64,000 bases of DNA from Isoetes taiwanensis (taxonomy: Eukaryota > Streptophyta > Lycopodiopsida > Isoetales > Isoetaceae), in the NCBI GenBank assembly GCA_021234155.1, contig JAJEKV010000055.1, positions 2,537,090 through 2,601,089 on the forward strand, read 5' to 3'. The notes below the pieces were generated by a model. The model was not told where the DNA came from. It ran no database searches and was given only the letters and a program-made list of their open reading frames with translations. Made by a program: the position numbers and the translations under genes. Position 1 is the stretch's first letter. The number at the start of each line of letters is the position of its first letter. Below, piece by piece: positions 1-11,138 of the stretch.

Positions 1-300
1 GGGTTCATCCCAATTAACATTGAGGATGACATTTGCATGATCGACGAAGGGGACAGATTTTTTGAGGTGCAAGATCACTTTGAGGAGGATCATTGTGAAG
101 AGGGCAAGCTCTCTTGGAATGATCAAAGGTGCTCTATTCAGCCTTCAAGTGAAGGCTTCATAGATAGTCGGCCACATGAGATGGATGTGGATAATGTCAC
201 TTGCACTCTCCAAGGGCAAGTGGATGATAGTGAAGAGGAGAAACCTGGGATAAGAAGGAGCAGACCTTTGAATGTGTTCTACAATGAGGCACTAGCATGA
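1..300 (+). CDS. 3' terminal exon of an unrecognised acidic-protein gene
   Basis: The frame is open from the first base of the window to a TGA ending at 300, so this is probably the 3' end of a longer gene starting upstream. About 99 residues are visible. They are rich in Asp and Glu, with several acidic patches (for example EEDHCEEG and DDSEEEKPG), and end in a short basic stretch (RRSRP) before the C-terminus FYNEALA. I recognise no domain, signal peptide or membrane segment. Composition is more balanced than in the AT-rich DNA that follows, which supports coding. The product is unknown; a C-terminal acidic tail of a nuclear or regulatory protein is possible but unproven. Confidence 0.45.
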   Translation, partial: GFIPINIEDDICMIDEGDRFFEVQDHFEEDHCEEGKLSWNDQRCSIQPSSEGFIDSRPHEMDVDNVTCTLQGQVDDSEEEKPGIRRSRPLNVFYNEALA

Positions 301-1141
301 GCTAGTAGCCACAATGGATGTGCATGGAATTTTGTATATGTAGTTTTTATAATGCCACTAACTACATTGCATTGATATGCATTGCTTTTTGTACATTTCC
401 ATGGTATAATGAGGAATTTATCATTGCAACATGCCTTCAATGTAGCTCTAACGTGTTTGTCATTTTAGAATTTGGTTGCAAGCTCAGAACTTGGAAGACA
501 TAAGTAGATATTGTATTAACTTCTCTTGTATTAATAGACATGTAACTTCTAGAAAACGTAACATATTTATCGATGTTAGAATTGAACACTAATGGCAAGC
601 TGCATTGCATTTGAGGAGGTAAATACCTTCATCTTATTTCATTTTGCAACCTTCTTTATCTGGAGAGCAGGATTGTGGAAACAACTTGTGAACAAATATC
701 TCTGAATCCTTGCTCCCCCATACTAATAGTGTGTGCACGGTTTGCTGCAGGGGGACCATGGGAATGACATGAAAATGTCATGAAGATTCAAATCCTTTAG
801 TCCCTTTTAACAGATTCCATGGCTTTTGTAACTGATGCTTGCATTTATATGTGTTGTTATGGGCAAACAGTGGTGTATGACCAAGGCCACTACATTGTTT
901 GTGGTATGCTAAAGTGCTATCCTCATCTCTCTAGTCAGAGTTTATTTGTGCACCAACTTGGAGTTCTGGACATCACTAACTAAATGGGCCAACTCGTGAC
1001 CACTATCACCAATAGGTGGCCCTGACCCCCTCTACTTTGACACGCTACTACTGTCACTAGGTAACTCAAATTGTTGCATGATTTATACTGTTAGATAGGT
1101 CTGGATTTAGAGCACATGACCATATATTTTTTATTGACAGA
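301..1141. other. AT-rich flank, no gene seen
   Basis: This is the 3' flank of the gene above. Short open frames (for example 318-503) lack recognisable domains and plausible composition. It may contain 3' UTR and terminator of the upstream gene. I see no element structure. Confidence 0.4.
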
Positions 1142-1499
1142 TTAGAATTTTGGGTCAGGTTTCTCGATGGAATGCCACAAAGTGAGCCAACACTGGGCAC
1201 CCCACCTTATTTGAGGCACAAGAGTATCGTCTAGGTACTTCAAAATGCGACTCTTGGTCATCCAGTCCTTTTGCAACCACTTTGCAAGATTATTCTTCTC
1301 AATTTCTGCGAGTTGTTGCATCCTCTCCCTTGACAACCTGCGCTGCAGTAGGCATTGCAGCAGTTGTTTCCCCTTTTTGAACCACTGGCATAGGTTCTTC
1401 TCTGGAGACTATTCCCCATAAACCTTTCTCTCCGAGCTTGGTTTGCACCTTGATAAACCAATAGTAGGCATTCAAATGATTCATTGGGTCGATCTTCAT
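1142..1499 (-). pseudogene. Ty1/copia-type gag fragment
   Basis: Two overlapping minus-strand frames together resemble the N-terminal half of a plant copia Gag (UBN2/retrotrans_gag type). The frame at 1299-1499 has the YWFIKVQTKLGEKGLWGIVS segment, matching the family's pattern of a short helix followed by KGLWxIV. The frame at 1142-1336 continues with AKWLQKDWMTKSRILKYLDD, like the family's 'W..KD..AK..I...L.D.LVP' stretch, then a Trp-rich segment in place of the usual 'MW..L'. A frame change between them shows decay. No LTR, zinc knuckle or pol follows on this strand, so it is an isolated fragment. The copia element at 30.8-36.6 kb has lost just this part of gag, but whether the two belong to one family cannot be told here. 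Confidence 0.6.
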
Positions 1500-1689
1500 A
1501 TCTTCGAGCTTGAAGGATGCTACTCTCAGCTTGACTTAGCTCAAGATCATTCCCGCTACACCACAACAAAACAATTATATGGCAACATTAGAACTCATGG
1601 GATTGAACCGATTACAAAAAGAAAGTAAGCATGTGCCTTGCACGATTTTAAAGTAAAAGAGGGGCTCAACATACAAGCATTGCATGTAT

Positions 1690-2505
1690 TCATGGTATGC
1701 ATGCACTCTGTGCATGTCAAAACCATAGGTTTTGAGTGGAAACTAACTAGAAATACTTCACACGCTCTGAAAGTACTATTAGCATACCCTCATACAAATA
1801 TAACACCACAATCATATGCAAACCATAGCAAAATGGTTGTATATTTATACGTTTTGTGCGACACCAAAATAGTTGTGATGGAATTATAAGGACGAGAGAC
1901 ATCAATAAATTCAAAGAATGAGAGTTGAACCCACTATAATGCAAATTCAAGAGAAACTAAATATGCCAAGAACCTCAAAACAAAGAGAAATTGATTATCT
2001 TGGAGAAAAGGGAACATGAAAGATTGCACGAGGTTTTGAAAATCCTAGGTGCTTTGTGACGCTAGAGAAAAGGTAAGGCTCTCGTGTGAAAAGACCTATG
2101 TGGCCACAAAAGAAAGTAAGCATGTATATGATTGATCATAGAAATAAAAAAAACCCTATGCAATTTACTCAAATCCATGCCTTCTTCATCTTCTGTAAGC
2201 TTCCTATGGCAAAAAAAACATGCGACATAAAGAAAGGAGTAATATAGAACAAAGGAATCACAAATGCATGTGAATGGAAGATTGAGATTGACTTCTTGAA
2301 TGCATGCAAAGGCATGCTAATGTAAACTTGAGATTTACTGGATTTAAAGTTGTCTCACATACATGTATGGGCATAGGCATGCATGTCCAAACCAAAGATT
2401 AGGACTACCATACCCTCATAGAAATACAATACCACAATCATATGCAAACCATAGCAAAATGACCATATATTTATACGTTTTGCGCGATGAACCATTTTTT
2501 TGTGA
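1690..2505. repeat. Direct repeat pair (~95 bp core) 620 bp apart
   Basis: The stretch around 1791-1885 (ACCACAATCATATGCAAACC, then a T-rich block with TTTATACGTTTTG) recurs at about 2411-2505 with some 10% differences. Weaker similarity extends upstream on both sides (CATGCATGTCxAAACCA near 1710 and 2375). The spacing and single reiteration suggest a segmental duplication or the ends of a decayed element. No coding content is recognised between the copies. Confidence 0.6.
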
Positions 2506-2596
2506 TATTCAAGAGAGATAAGCAAGAATGCATGATAAGTAAGAATTTATATGTTTGCATGATGAAAAAGATTCTATGCTTTTTTATATATTTCAG

Positions 2597-4260
2597 ATTA
2601 TGGTTGAGGATATTAATAGGATAGAAGATGGTGAGATCACAATTGGAGACGCATCTAGAGAGTACGAAATTCCAAGATCAACTATAAGAGGGTGGCTATA
2701 TGGCAAGGTTGCCCCTGAAGAAGAGATGCTGCCCTCGCATGTTGACACTTGAAGAGGAAAATGACATCGTGAGTTGGTGTTTAGAACGGGCAGATAGGTC
2801 ATGATGTGATATTAGCACTTCTAAAAGAGAGAGTAGCAGAGGTATGTGTCGATAAGCCCATCGCATTCGAAAATGGCATTCCTAGTACCAAGTGGTTGAG
2901 AAGCTTTAAGAGAAGGCATCCAGAACTTTCATTATGATCTTGTGAGACACTAGATCTAGCAAGAGTTAATGCTATTAACAAGAGCAATTTGGAGTTTTTT
3001 TATAACTCCTCACATGCTGCTAGGAAAGGCACAAGAAGTGTATCCGAAACTGTCATGCGAAATAGAGAATGGGTCATCACTTTATGTTGTTGCAATGCTG
3101 CACCCCATTTGATCCTAAAGACAAAAGAATTAGAGCAAATCATATTATGGGTTGCGAGCAAGGAGCATCCATGGCAGTCCAGGAAGAAGTATGGAACAAA
3201 AGACCTCTTGAAGCAATGGGTGAGTAATCGTTTCGCGAAAATGTACGGATTGGAGTGTCATTTGATAACCCACACCTATTAATTTTGGATGAGCATGCTA
3301 GTCATGAGGTGATTGAGGCAGCAAGGATTATAGGCTTGCCTTTATTTGTCCTTCCACCATATACAAGTCACAAGCTCTAGCCCTTAGACGTATCATGCTA
3401 TAGCCCTTTTAGAATAGCATTCAAAAGAATGAAAGGCAAATATATGCCTGTGAATAAGAACGTTGAACCTCAGAAAGAAGATTTAGCATCAATGATATGG
3501 AAAGCTATTTGAGATGCTTTAACACAAAATATCAAGAGCAGTTTTAGGGCCATGGGGATCCACCCATTCAACAAGCTTATTTTACAAGCTAATGGGAATG
3601 TCATGGTGGCAAGAAATGGTATAGCAACAAATACTATGGAAGGAACTGGTTTAGCCACAAATACTAATTGCGCAACAACATCAACATCTCATGGCTTGTC
3701 GAAATGCAAACAATATGCCTACAGTTGATATTCCCGAAGCTATGCATGAAGGTAGTTCATTTAGCAGCTAAGCTACTATTAATTTTAAACCAATGTTGTT
3801 TTTGTGAAGCAACTAATATTGATGCAAATGCGAACAATTTGTCAACATCTCATATGGCTCAACCAGCACGTAACATTGTTGTGATCATTGCTTTTCCTAC
3901 CAGCACTCTTGTTGCCCCTGCAAATAGTTCATTTCGTTAACAATTACTTTTATTATCAATGGATTTTTGGCCACATCATGTGCTAGTAACATTGATCTTA
4001 TACCTTCCACCTCTGGAGATGTACCATTGCAGCCACAATCTTCATTGTCCCATGCATCTCTGAAGATGTGCAATTGCAGCCACCACTTGTGTAGCATGTG
4101 GCAAAGAAAAGGAAGACATCAGTTAACCTAACAAGGCGTGTAACTTGTGATGAATTTGTTCCTGCAGGCAGGTAAAGCGAGGGCTCGAAAACTTGAAGCA
4201 GAAAAGTGAAGTTGCAAAAAGCCGAGAAGAGGAGAAAAGAGTCAGAAAAGAAAAAAATTG
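2597..4260 (+). pseudogene. pogo/Tigger-like (Tc1/mariner superfamily) transposase, decayed
   Basis: Pieces of a pogo-type transposase follow in order on the plus strand with frameshifts and stops. (1) About 2600-2730: a psq-type helix-turn-helix (INRIEDGEITIGDASREYEI then PRSTIRGWLYGK). (2) About 2814-2990: a CENP-B-type second DNA-binding region (FENGIPSTKWLRSFKRRHPE), ended by TGA where the family has Arg, then the usual ETLDLARVNAIN stretch. (3) About 3200-3600: a DDE_1 domain with TKDLLKQWVSNRFAK, then after a frame change DNPHLLILDEHASH (second catalytic Asp region) and LFVLPPYTSHKL-stop-PLDVSCYSPF; the stop replaces the usual Gln. (4) About 4150-4260: a Lys/Glu-rich C-terminal helix. 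At least three frame changes and two stops make it inactive. TIRs with TA duplications were not found by eye. LINE A lies just downstream. Confidence 0.8.
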
Positions 4261-4282
4261 CAAAGGAGGTATTACAAAAAAA

Positions 4283-4345
4283 AAAGGTACTGAATAGAAT
4301 AGAATAGAAGAGTTTTTAGTGTCCAAGGAGACCCACAACCAGAGA
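4283..4345 (-). mobile_element. Diverged 3' end stub of a simple-repeat-tailed LINE
   Basis: On the plus strand, three GAATA units are followed by AGAGTTTTTAGTGTCCAAGG and AGACCCACAACC. This mirrors the end of LINE A (GAATA units, then GATTTTATCGTCCACGG and AGACCAACTGGCC at 4526-4579). Order and spacing are kept while the hairpin half is degraded. It is best read as an older, heavily 5'-truncated insertion of the same LINE family inside the decayed pogo element. Confidence 0.5.
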
Positions 4346-4525
4346 GAGGCTAAAAGAAGAGTCATGCAATTGGGCAAACAAATTGGAGAAACATTAAAAG
4401 TTGACGGTGCTCAAAGGACACCATTGCATGTGTCATGATTTGGTGCACAATTCTTTTGGTAGTGAGCATACTAATAACAGTGGACATTATGTATTAGTAG
4501 ATGCAAATAGAGGAGCTCCTCCAAT

Positions 4526-7500
4526 AAGAATAGAATAGAATAGAATATGATTTTATCGTCCACGGAGACCAACTGGCCTATGGGACCCAAGTACAAAGAG
4601 AGAGCAGCGGTATTTACTACCAGGATTAAAAACCCCCACGCCAAGGGTTTTCGGAAAAACCTTAGTAGCAATAAGGATCTTTGACATCTTTCCGCGATTA
4701 TATACATAATCACAAGTACAAAATTTGAGGTTAATGTCGGACGGGGGGGCATAAGCGAGTCCAGCGTATCCATTACCTCCACGGAGGTAATGCGATCCCA
4801 ACAAGCCCTACAGAGGCCGTGCTCGATAGCTCATGCAAGGCCCGATGGGGCACAACTAACCGAGCATCACCGAGCCCGGATATGCTCGTGCATGCATGGC
4901 CCTGGGGGCGTGACTTTCATCCTCAATGGCCTGGTGGCGGCATTGGCGGACTATGTCCTCACGCGGCTCCCGATCCATCTCCCCGTCTCAATGCGGAGGT
5001 GGTGTGCACTGTCGGCGAATGGAAGCAATCACCTGGCGCTTTTTCATGGGTAGATGGGTGCCGCGAGGTAGTGGTGTGGGCCCCTCGTGAGCATGGGATT
5101 AACCTCTTTGTCGATAATTTGCCACCTTGACATGTGATGTGGGCCTCTGCATCCCAAAAGCTTGGCCATGAAGCAAGCATCCAAATCTTTGCTTCAAGGC
5201 GTGTTCCTTCCGGTGTATGCAGCGGTCCACATCGTGTGCACGCACATTCCATAGCGAGAACCACCGGGCTTGCTTGTCTTTCCAGCGGGCTTTGAGTCGC
5301 CTTGCGGGCCCATCGCCACTTGCCAAAAAGGTTGGGCAGCGGGCTTCATCCATAGCCACCACCTTCTTAAAAGTAAATAATGTGGCGTTCGAGCGCAGCC
5401 CTCATGGAAGGGAAGCCTGTCTCACAGGAGCAAGATCGATATGGGACCGTGGATTTCACTCCCGATTGCCGGGCCAAGAAGGCCTTACGTACTGCTCTAG
5501 ATCGTTCCAAGTGGTGAGGGATATCACGGCCCCACATACGCCCCATAGAGGAGGACCGGTTCAACCAAGGCCACGAACAAGTGTGCCTGGTGACCCCATG
5601 CATACTGACTCTGCCTTGTGGACTGTTGTTTTGCATTGCATCTGGGGCTTTCCGACTGCGGTGACCCGTAACTGATGGATGCATCCCGGTGTGTGGTAGT
5701 AGAAAACTCAATGCCCAAATACTTATAAAGATCGAGCCACCTCCACTACACACTTACTCGGTAAGTGAATGAGGGAAGGCGTGGGTGCGGGATGATGGGA
5801 CCAGCAGCACCCTTGTCTTGGCCAAGTTAACTCTCATGTCGAATGAATTGGCGAAAAGTGTCCAAAGTATCCGGTGGCGTTGCATGTCCTCTAGGGTATA
5901 TCTGCAGCAGGTCAACATCATCGGCATATATGAGTTGCGGGATTATGTGGTGCATCAACCGGCGCCTCCCCTCCGGTGTTTCGACTAGCCATTCTTCTAG
6001 CTGGTCAATGTACAAGCCCGGCGTGTCGGGGATAGAGGGCAGCCACGGGCGCACCCCAATGCCGCTACTAACAACGGGCTCCCCGGCGGTGTGAGATCGA
6101 CCGGAGCAAGCCTCATTATAGTCTCGTATATAGCATTACGCAAGTCGACGGGGTCCCTAGGCTGTCTCAATCTATCCCACAACTTATCCCGAGGCACCGT
6201 GGTCAAAGCCTTTGCGAAATCCACAAAACAACAAAGATCTGGTCTCAAGGCCGATTCGGCTATCCTCTATGAGTGTTCGCATAGTGAAGATATGGTCAAT
6301 AGTAGAATGCCGGGGCAGAAGCCACTGCGTGAGAGAGCCCGTGACTTCTCCATCCCTCCGCCCAAAGTGTCAATCGCCGCTCAAGAATCCCTGCAAGCAA
6401 CTTGGCAAAGAGCGGCCCGACCATAATGGTAATGATAGTTGGGCGGGCTGTGGGGTCCCCTCGCTTTGTATATGGGCACAACTCTACCGGGTAGTCCAAA
6501 GGCGGGGAAGCCTTCTTGCAATGCCCCACGTTGAAGAGTCTTTGTGAGAACCTAAGCACCATTGGGGGCCCGCCCACTTGAGAAGCTCTGCGCATACCAT
6601 CCAAATCTGCTGCCTTCCCGTTAGTGAGGCGTTGCGTGCCCATTATGACATCCCTTCAAGAATGACCCGATTACTACAGGCACATCAAGCGAGGTGCCGG
6701 TGCCCGGCTTCCCATTGGGTCATACAAATTTCCGCAAGTATCTCACCCATTGTTCCGGGTAATATTTCCCGTGGGCTCGGCGGGCTTACTCAAGACCTTT
6801 CTCCGTAAGGCCCTAGGGTGGCGGTCTAGAAGACCAAACATCTGTTGGCCGGTGCTCTCAAAGGTACCGGCTTTCTTGGTCTTGAGGAAGGAGCGGTATT
6901 GGACGGACGGCTCTTGGGCGAATGGTGGGTCCAAAGACTTGGCGAGCCATCGTTTCCACTCCCGACATTCGCCATCGAACCAGTGATTGCGGGGAAGGTG
7001 ATTGCAGCCCCCCGTGGATCGTTGAGAGCTGCCCTCTCCCAAAGCATCCGCCCCCTACCCTCGGCGAGCTGGTTCACCGGGCCGTCTGGCTTTGTTGAAG
7101 TGTGGGGAGTTGCGGCACTCCCGGCAGCTCATGCTCAAGCATCCTCGCATAGACCGCCGCATGATCATAATCCAGATGCAACCGTGGTACATGGGGTGTT
7201 GGGGCAATGGGTGCTCGGTTGGCCTGCCAATCTATCTGCAAGAACAGGGGCTGATGGTCGGAGTCTACTTCCTCGTCGCCAACCGTCCCGAACGGGTTTA
7301 GTGATCAAGTGTAGGCATTGCTGCAGATCCGCTAGCACGTAATCCACCACACTTGGTGCCGCCCACGGTTCTCCCCGTCTACAAGTGAAGCGGCCGAGGG
7401 GCGCCACCGTGCCGACCCATTGCAAATGACCGGGTCAAAGATACCGCCCGGCAACGGCGGTGCCGGCCATACCGCGTGTCACGGGCGTCATCGACGCCCT

Positions 7501-7745
7501 TGGCCAAACCATCTCTGCGGGGTCCATTTGCAACACATCCTCAGCTAGAGGTGTGAATTTTGGGATCTGCTCTGTCCCTGTGCGCGCATTGAAGTCTCTA
7601 AGCAACATGACCTTGCCCAATTGTCTGTACTGCTGTATATCATCATATAGATCGACATAGGGCTCCTGCCTGTCCACATCCAAGTGCATGTGGTAAAAGT
7701 TGCTCTCAGCATGTGGGAAGTAGCAAGCCGCCACAAAGAGAGGGC
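4526..7745 (-). mobile_element. LINE A: 5'-truncated non-LTR retrotransposon with a (CTATT)n tail
   Basis: Read on the minus strand, this is an endonuclease-reverse transcriptase LINE. The 3' end is at about 4526: hairpin arms AGGCC and GGTCT (complement of 4566-4579), then GACGATAAAATC and a tail of CTATT units. The 5' end is lost inside the endonuclease region near 7745. The body is markedly GC-rich compared with its AT-rich surroundings, and many plus-strand open frames here are only its shadows. Copies B (20.5 kb) and C (30.9 kb) share the 3' sequence GGGTCCCATAG plus the hairpin. No clear target-site duplication was found. Confidence 0.85.
5827..7734 (-). pseudogene. LINE A endonuclease and reverse transcriptase coding remnant
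   Basis: From high to low coordinates: (1) 7435-7734, AP-endonuclease part with ACYFPHAES and, at its core, LLRDFNARTG, where the family has GDFNART. (2) 6296-6643, start of RT with LTNGKAADLDGM and TIITIMVGPLFAKLLAGILE then RRLTLWAE. (3) 5997-6248, CFVDFAKALTTVPRDKLWDR (finger/palm region with the first catalytic Asp) and CARGCPLSPT. (4) 5827-6054, LEEWLVETPEGRR with LIYADDVDLLQIY, the catalytic YADD box. Each block sits in a different frame, so several indels have occurred. An intact copy would cleave target DNA and reverse-transcribe its own RNA at the nick. Confidence 0.8.
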
Positions 7746-9648
7746 TGCCAAGGCTTATACCATCAAGGTTTGGTGATCAAATTTGGTCAAAACATTTGTT
7801 TCAAGCATATCCAACAAACCCAATGGAAGTCATGGACATGGATTCACATGTGTGGGTCAAATATGACAGCCTGTACAATGAGGCAAGGAAAACAAAACAA
7901 CAATTAAGCTCGACGTTTAAGGTACTAACACATTCTCTTGTCTACGTAATGTCGGACTCATAATCTTTAATCTCGTTTTATGGTGGTTGCAGGGTTTATT
8001 TTGCAATTTATTGATGTACTTACTACATTGAATGGGAATACATTTGATTTGAGACTTGTTGTGTCTTTATGTTTTGGCAAGTGCATATTGGTAATGTTGT
8101 TAATCTATAGATGAAATTAGGTTATAAAGGGCTTAACTATAATTCTTTGAGCTTTACTTGAAGGTATAATGATAAACTATTGGAAAATAACTGAGCTATA
8201 TCAAATTCAGATGTAAGCAGTAACCCCATCCGAAGTGTGAATTTTAGTGACAAGCTTATTATTGTCTAGAAAATGTTAGGATTTCCTTTCCTGAATTGGA
8301 GGCCTTTTCACAAGATCCTAATTGCATTAAAGCTTAATGCCATGCAAATTGGAGAGGTAATTATGATGAGTATTTCTCTTATTCGGATATTTGTTGGCCT
8401 TTGTTTGGTTATTTATTCAGTGCTTTTTCTTTTTCCTCCAATATCTAGTAGTAAGTAGTTTCTCAATGTCAGGCTTTAGCATAACCTTGCATGATGTTGA
8501 TGTGTGAAGTTGATATGTATTGAAGTATGAGCTCAATGTGGTCCACATGAAAAATCCCAAGGCCACGAGATTGTAGGTCTTTCTTGCTCAACAATCTCAT
8601 TGAAGTATGAGGATGAGCAAATAGATTGTGAACCATCAATGTAAATAGATTACTAAAATTGTTCAACTCTTCCGCAACATGATTGGAATGTGAGGACAAT
8701 CACACATGTGAATAGTTTTACAAATGTATAAAGAATTGGAGCCAAAGTCTATGAGCCAAGTCTATCCATACTGGATATCTGATAATTTACCTTAATAACT
8801 TGCTTTCTAGCCTAGACAAACTGTTCAGCTGGGTTCATTACTTAGAAAAATTGATGGTCTAACTTGTTGGGTGTTTTAGCAAGTAGTGGTGCATTGGCAT
8901 CTAAGTTGAGTACCTTATGGTTTGAGATTCTGATTCTTCCTCTTTAATTTTAGCTTTTCTACTTCATATGAAGTGGATGCTTTAATTTAAGTATATTGTG
9001 TGCTTATTAGAAAGGAGCATCTACAGAATAAAAAACAGGAACTTCTATAGGAACTTATTGATTGGGATCTTTAGATGTATGATGGAAAGATAGATACTCA
9101 GAAGTCGCTGCAAAGTGACTTTTATGTAATCCAGCATCAAAATGTATGAATTGACTGCAAGTAAAAGCACTAAGAATGCAGGCTTGCATGTATTCTATAT
9201 AAGCCAGCGCTAATGGAATACAAGTGCTCAAAATCATGTTGCACTACCAATAATTTCTTGTCTTGTAGTACTGGAATTAATGAACATCTAGGTGGAGTGT
9301 ATTTTGACAGATAAAACGAGGAACCTTACAATTCTTATGAGTCTATCATTGACCATGGCACCACATGTAGCTAATACATTTTGTCTCTAGAAATTCATAT
9401 TTGACACTACTATGTTTTTAAGGAATTGATTGATTATATCAGATAAAGATCACGGCTAGAAACCTGGCGTTCTTTCCTGTTTCATGTAAATAAATGGCTC
9501 AATTTTATTTTGTTGCACCACTAATTCAAGTGGCAAAATCATATAGAGGTCACTGGATGAAGAGGCGCTTGTTTATGCTATTTCATAGCTCCATGTGGTT
9601 CATCTTTAGAAAGGCATAATTTCATTCAATGCATAATCTTCTAATTCT
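7746..9648. other. Gene-poor AT-rich DNA
   Basis: No coding block with recognisable family motifs was found on either strand. Frames such as 8273-8458 and 8469-8699 are short with unremarkable composition. The segment begins at the truncated 5' edge of LINE A and ends at a Helitron-like terminus. Confidence 0.4.
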
Positions 9649-9690
9649 ACTAGAAAAGGGCCCGGCCTGATGGCCGGGCCCTTTTCTTTT
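9649..9690 (-). mobile_element. Helitron-like 3' terminus (hairpin + CTAG^T)
   Basis: On the minus strand a very stable palindrome with arms AAAAGGGCCCGGCC and GGCCGGGCCCTTTT (loop of about 4) is followed directly by CTAG at 9653-9650 and then T. A GC-rich hairpin shortly before a CTRR end, with insertion into an A/T dinucleotide, is the diagnostic 3' end of Helitrons. The element would extend toward higher coordinates. I did not find its 5' TC end or any Rep/helicase coding, so it would be non-autonomous. A second terminus with the same design is at 39626. A chance GC palindrome is the alternative. Confidence 0.45.
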
Positions 9691-9699
9691 GCACTCATT

Positions 9700-9803
9700 C
9701 CTTGGCTCGGCCCCTCCGGGGCCTCGCCTCGGTTTGGGCCCACCCACGTGCCCTTTTCGGCTCGGCCCCTCCGGGGCCTCGCCTCGGTTTGGGCCCATCC
9801 ATG
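9700..9803. repeat. GC-rich tandem duplication (2 x ~52 bp)
   Basis: The unit GGCTCGGCCCCTCCGGGGCC followed by TCGCCTCGGTTTGGGCCCA is present twice (from about 9713 and 9761), separated by CGTGCCCTTTTC. It abuts the Helitron-like hairpin and is far richer in GC than its flanks. It could be part of that element's terminal region. Confidence 0.7.
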
Positions 9804-9804
9804 T

Positions 9805-10250
9805 AGTCCTACTACTAATTCTAAAGTATCACCCATGAAGAGCTTACTCGAGCTCAATTCGGTGTACTACCAATTCCAAACTATCGTGTATTGAGGAGCT
9901 TAGTCACATTTATTACCAATTTCAAGGTATCATCCATTGGGAGTTTACTCACAGCTACTATCAAGTCCAAAGTCTCACCCATTAGAAGCTTACTCACACT
10001 TACTACACCGACTACCAATTTCAAACTATCACCCATTGGGAGCTTGCCCAAACCCACTACCCTTATATGTTCAAGAAACTTCCCATGCTACCAAGCATCT
10101 ATTGCTCAACCACCCATGAGGAGCATACTCATACATACAGCCATGAGGGCCCATGCTACATCTACACCTATGAGGACCTTTACCACATCTATTACTTTTC
10201 ACCCATGCAAGAAGAGTTTACTCACTGCTGTATATTCTAATTAGAACCCC
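9805..10250 (+). repeat. Degenerate ~50-60 bp tandem repeats
   Basis: Blocks of the form TACCAATTTCAAACTATCAC plus CCATTGGGAGCTTAC and CACACTTACTAC recur about six times with drift, fading by about 10250. The open frame at 9891-10244 simply reads through the repeat and is not taken as a gene. Confidence 0.6.
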
Positions 10251-10344
10251 TATATGTTCAAGAAAACTTCCTATGTCACTTAGCATCCATTGCTCAATTC
10301 CATACCATATCTACACCTATGAGGCCACATGTACTACATTCACT

Positions 10345-11130
10345 ATTTTTAGACTGAAGTGCTTGCGTATGAGCATCTGAAACATTCTAGAACATTCTAT
10401 TTTGAGTGTTTGCAAAGGTTGCAAAAACCTTCTACTTTGAGTCTTTTCCAAGTTCTAAAAAACTTTCTATTTTTAGACTAAGGTGCTTGCACATGAGCAT
10501 CTGAAACATTCTAAAACATTCTACTTTGAGTTTTCTATAACATTCTTTTTTGAGCATTTCCAAAGTTCCAAAAAGCTTGCTACTTGTAGACTGAGGTGCT
10601 TGCCCAAGAACATCTGGAACATCTTAGAACATTCTATTTTGAGTGCCCATGAATATCTGGAACATTATAGAACATTTTATTGTGAGTATTTGTAAAGATT
10701 TAAGAAACTTACTATTTTTAGACTGGGATGCTTATCCAGGAGTATCTAGGACATTCTACAATATTCTATTTTGAGTGTTTGTAAAGTTCCAAGAACTTGC
10801 TATTTTTAGACTGAGGTGCTTGCCCATGAGCATCTGGAACATTCTAGAATATTGTATTTTAAGTGTTTGCAAAGTTTCTAAAAACCTGCTATTTTTAGAC
10901 TGAGGTGCTTGCCCATGAGGTTTTGGAACATTCTAGAACATTGTATTTTGAGTGTGTTTGCAAAGTTCCACAAAACTTGCTATTTTTAGACTCTAGGACA
11001 TTGCAGGACATTCTAGAAGATTCTAGAATATTTTAGAGCTATCTAGAACATCCTAGAGTATCCTTGAATTGTTTGTAAAATTCTACAAAACTTTCTATTT
11101 TTAGACTGAGGTGCTTGCCCAGGAGCATCT
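10345..11130 (+). repeat. ~85-90 bp minisatellite carrying heat-shock-element-like motifs
   Basis: About eight imperfect units each contain three blocks: TATTTTTAGACTGAGGTGCT, TGCCCATGAGCATCTGGAAC, and ATTCTAGAACATTCT with TTTTGAGTGTTTGCAAAG. In the better-kept units the middle reads GAA-CA-TTC-TA-GAA, for example at 10837-10849, with a near-identical run around 10925; 11011-11028 reads TTCTAGAAGATTCTAGAA. These match the alternating nGAAn/nTTCn rule of heat-shock-factor sites. Other units have lost one module. No gene lies inside the array. Confidence 0.75.
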
Positions 11131-11138
11131 GGATTATT

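Noticed and set aside
1638-1950. Small genes on both strands at 1638-1889 and 1747-1950
   Set aside because: Overlapping frames on opposite strands in AT-rich repeat DNA with no motif.
4790-7342. Many plus-strand open frames of 60-165 codons
   Set aside because: Shadows of the GC-rich LINE A on the minus strand; no independent domain evidence.
9653-9690. Bacterial-style intrinsic terminator
   Set aside because: The hairpin with flanking A/T runs looks like one, but the context is plant nuclear DNA without an operon. A Helitron-like end fits better.
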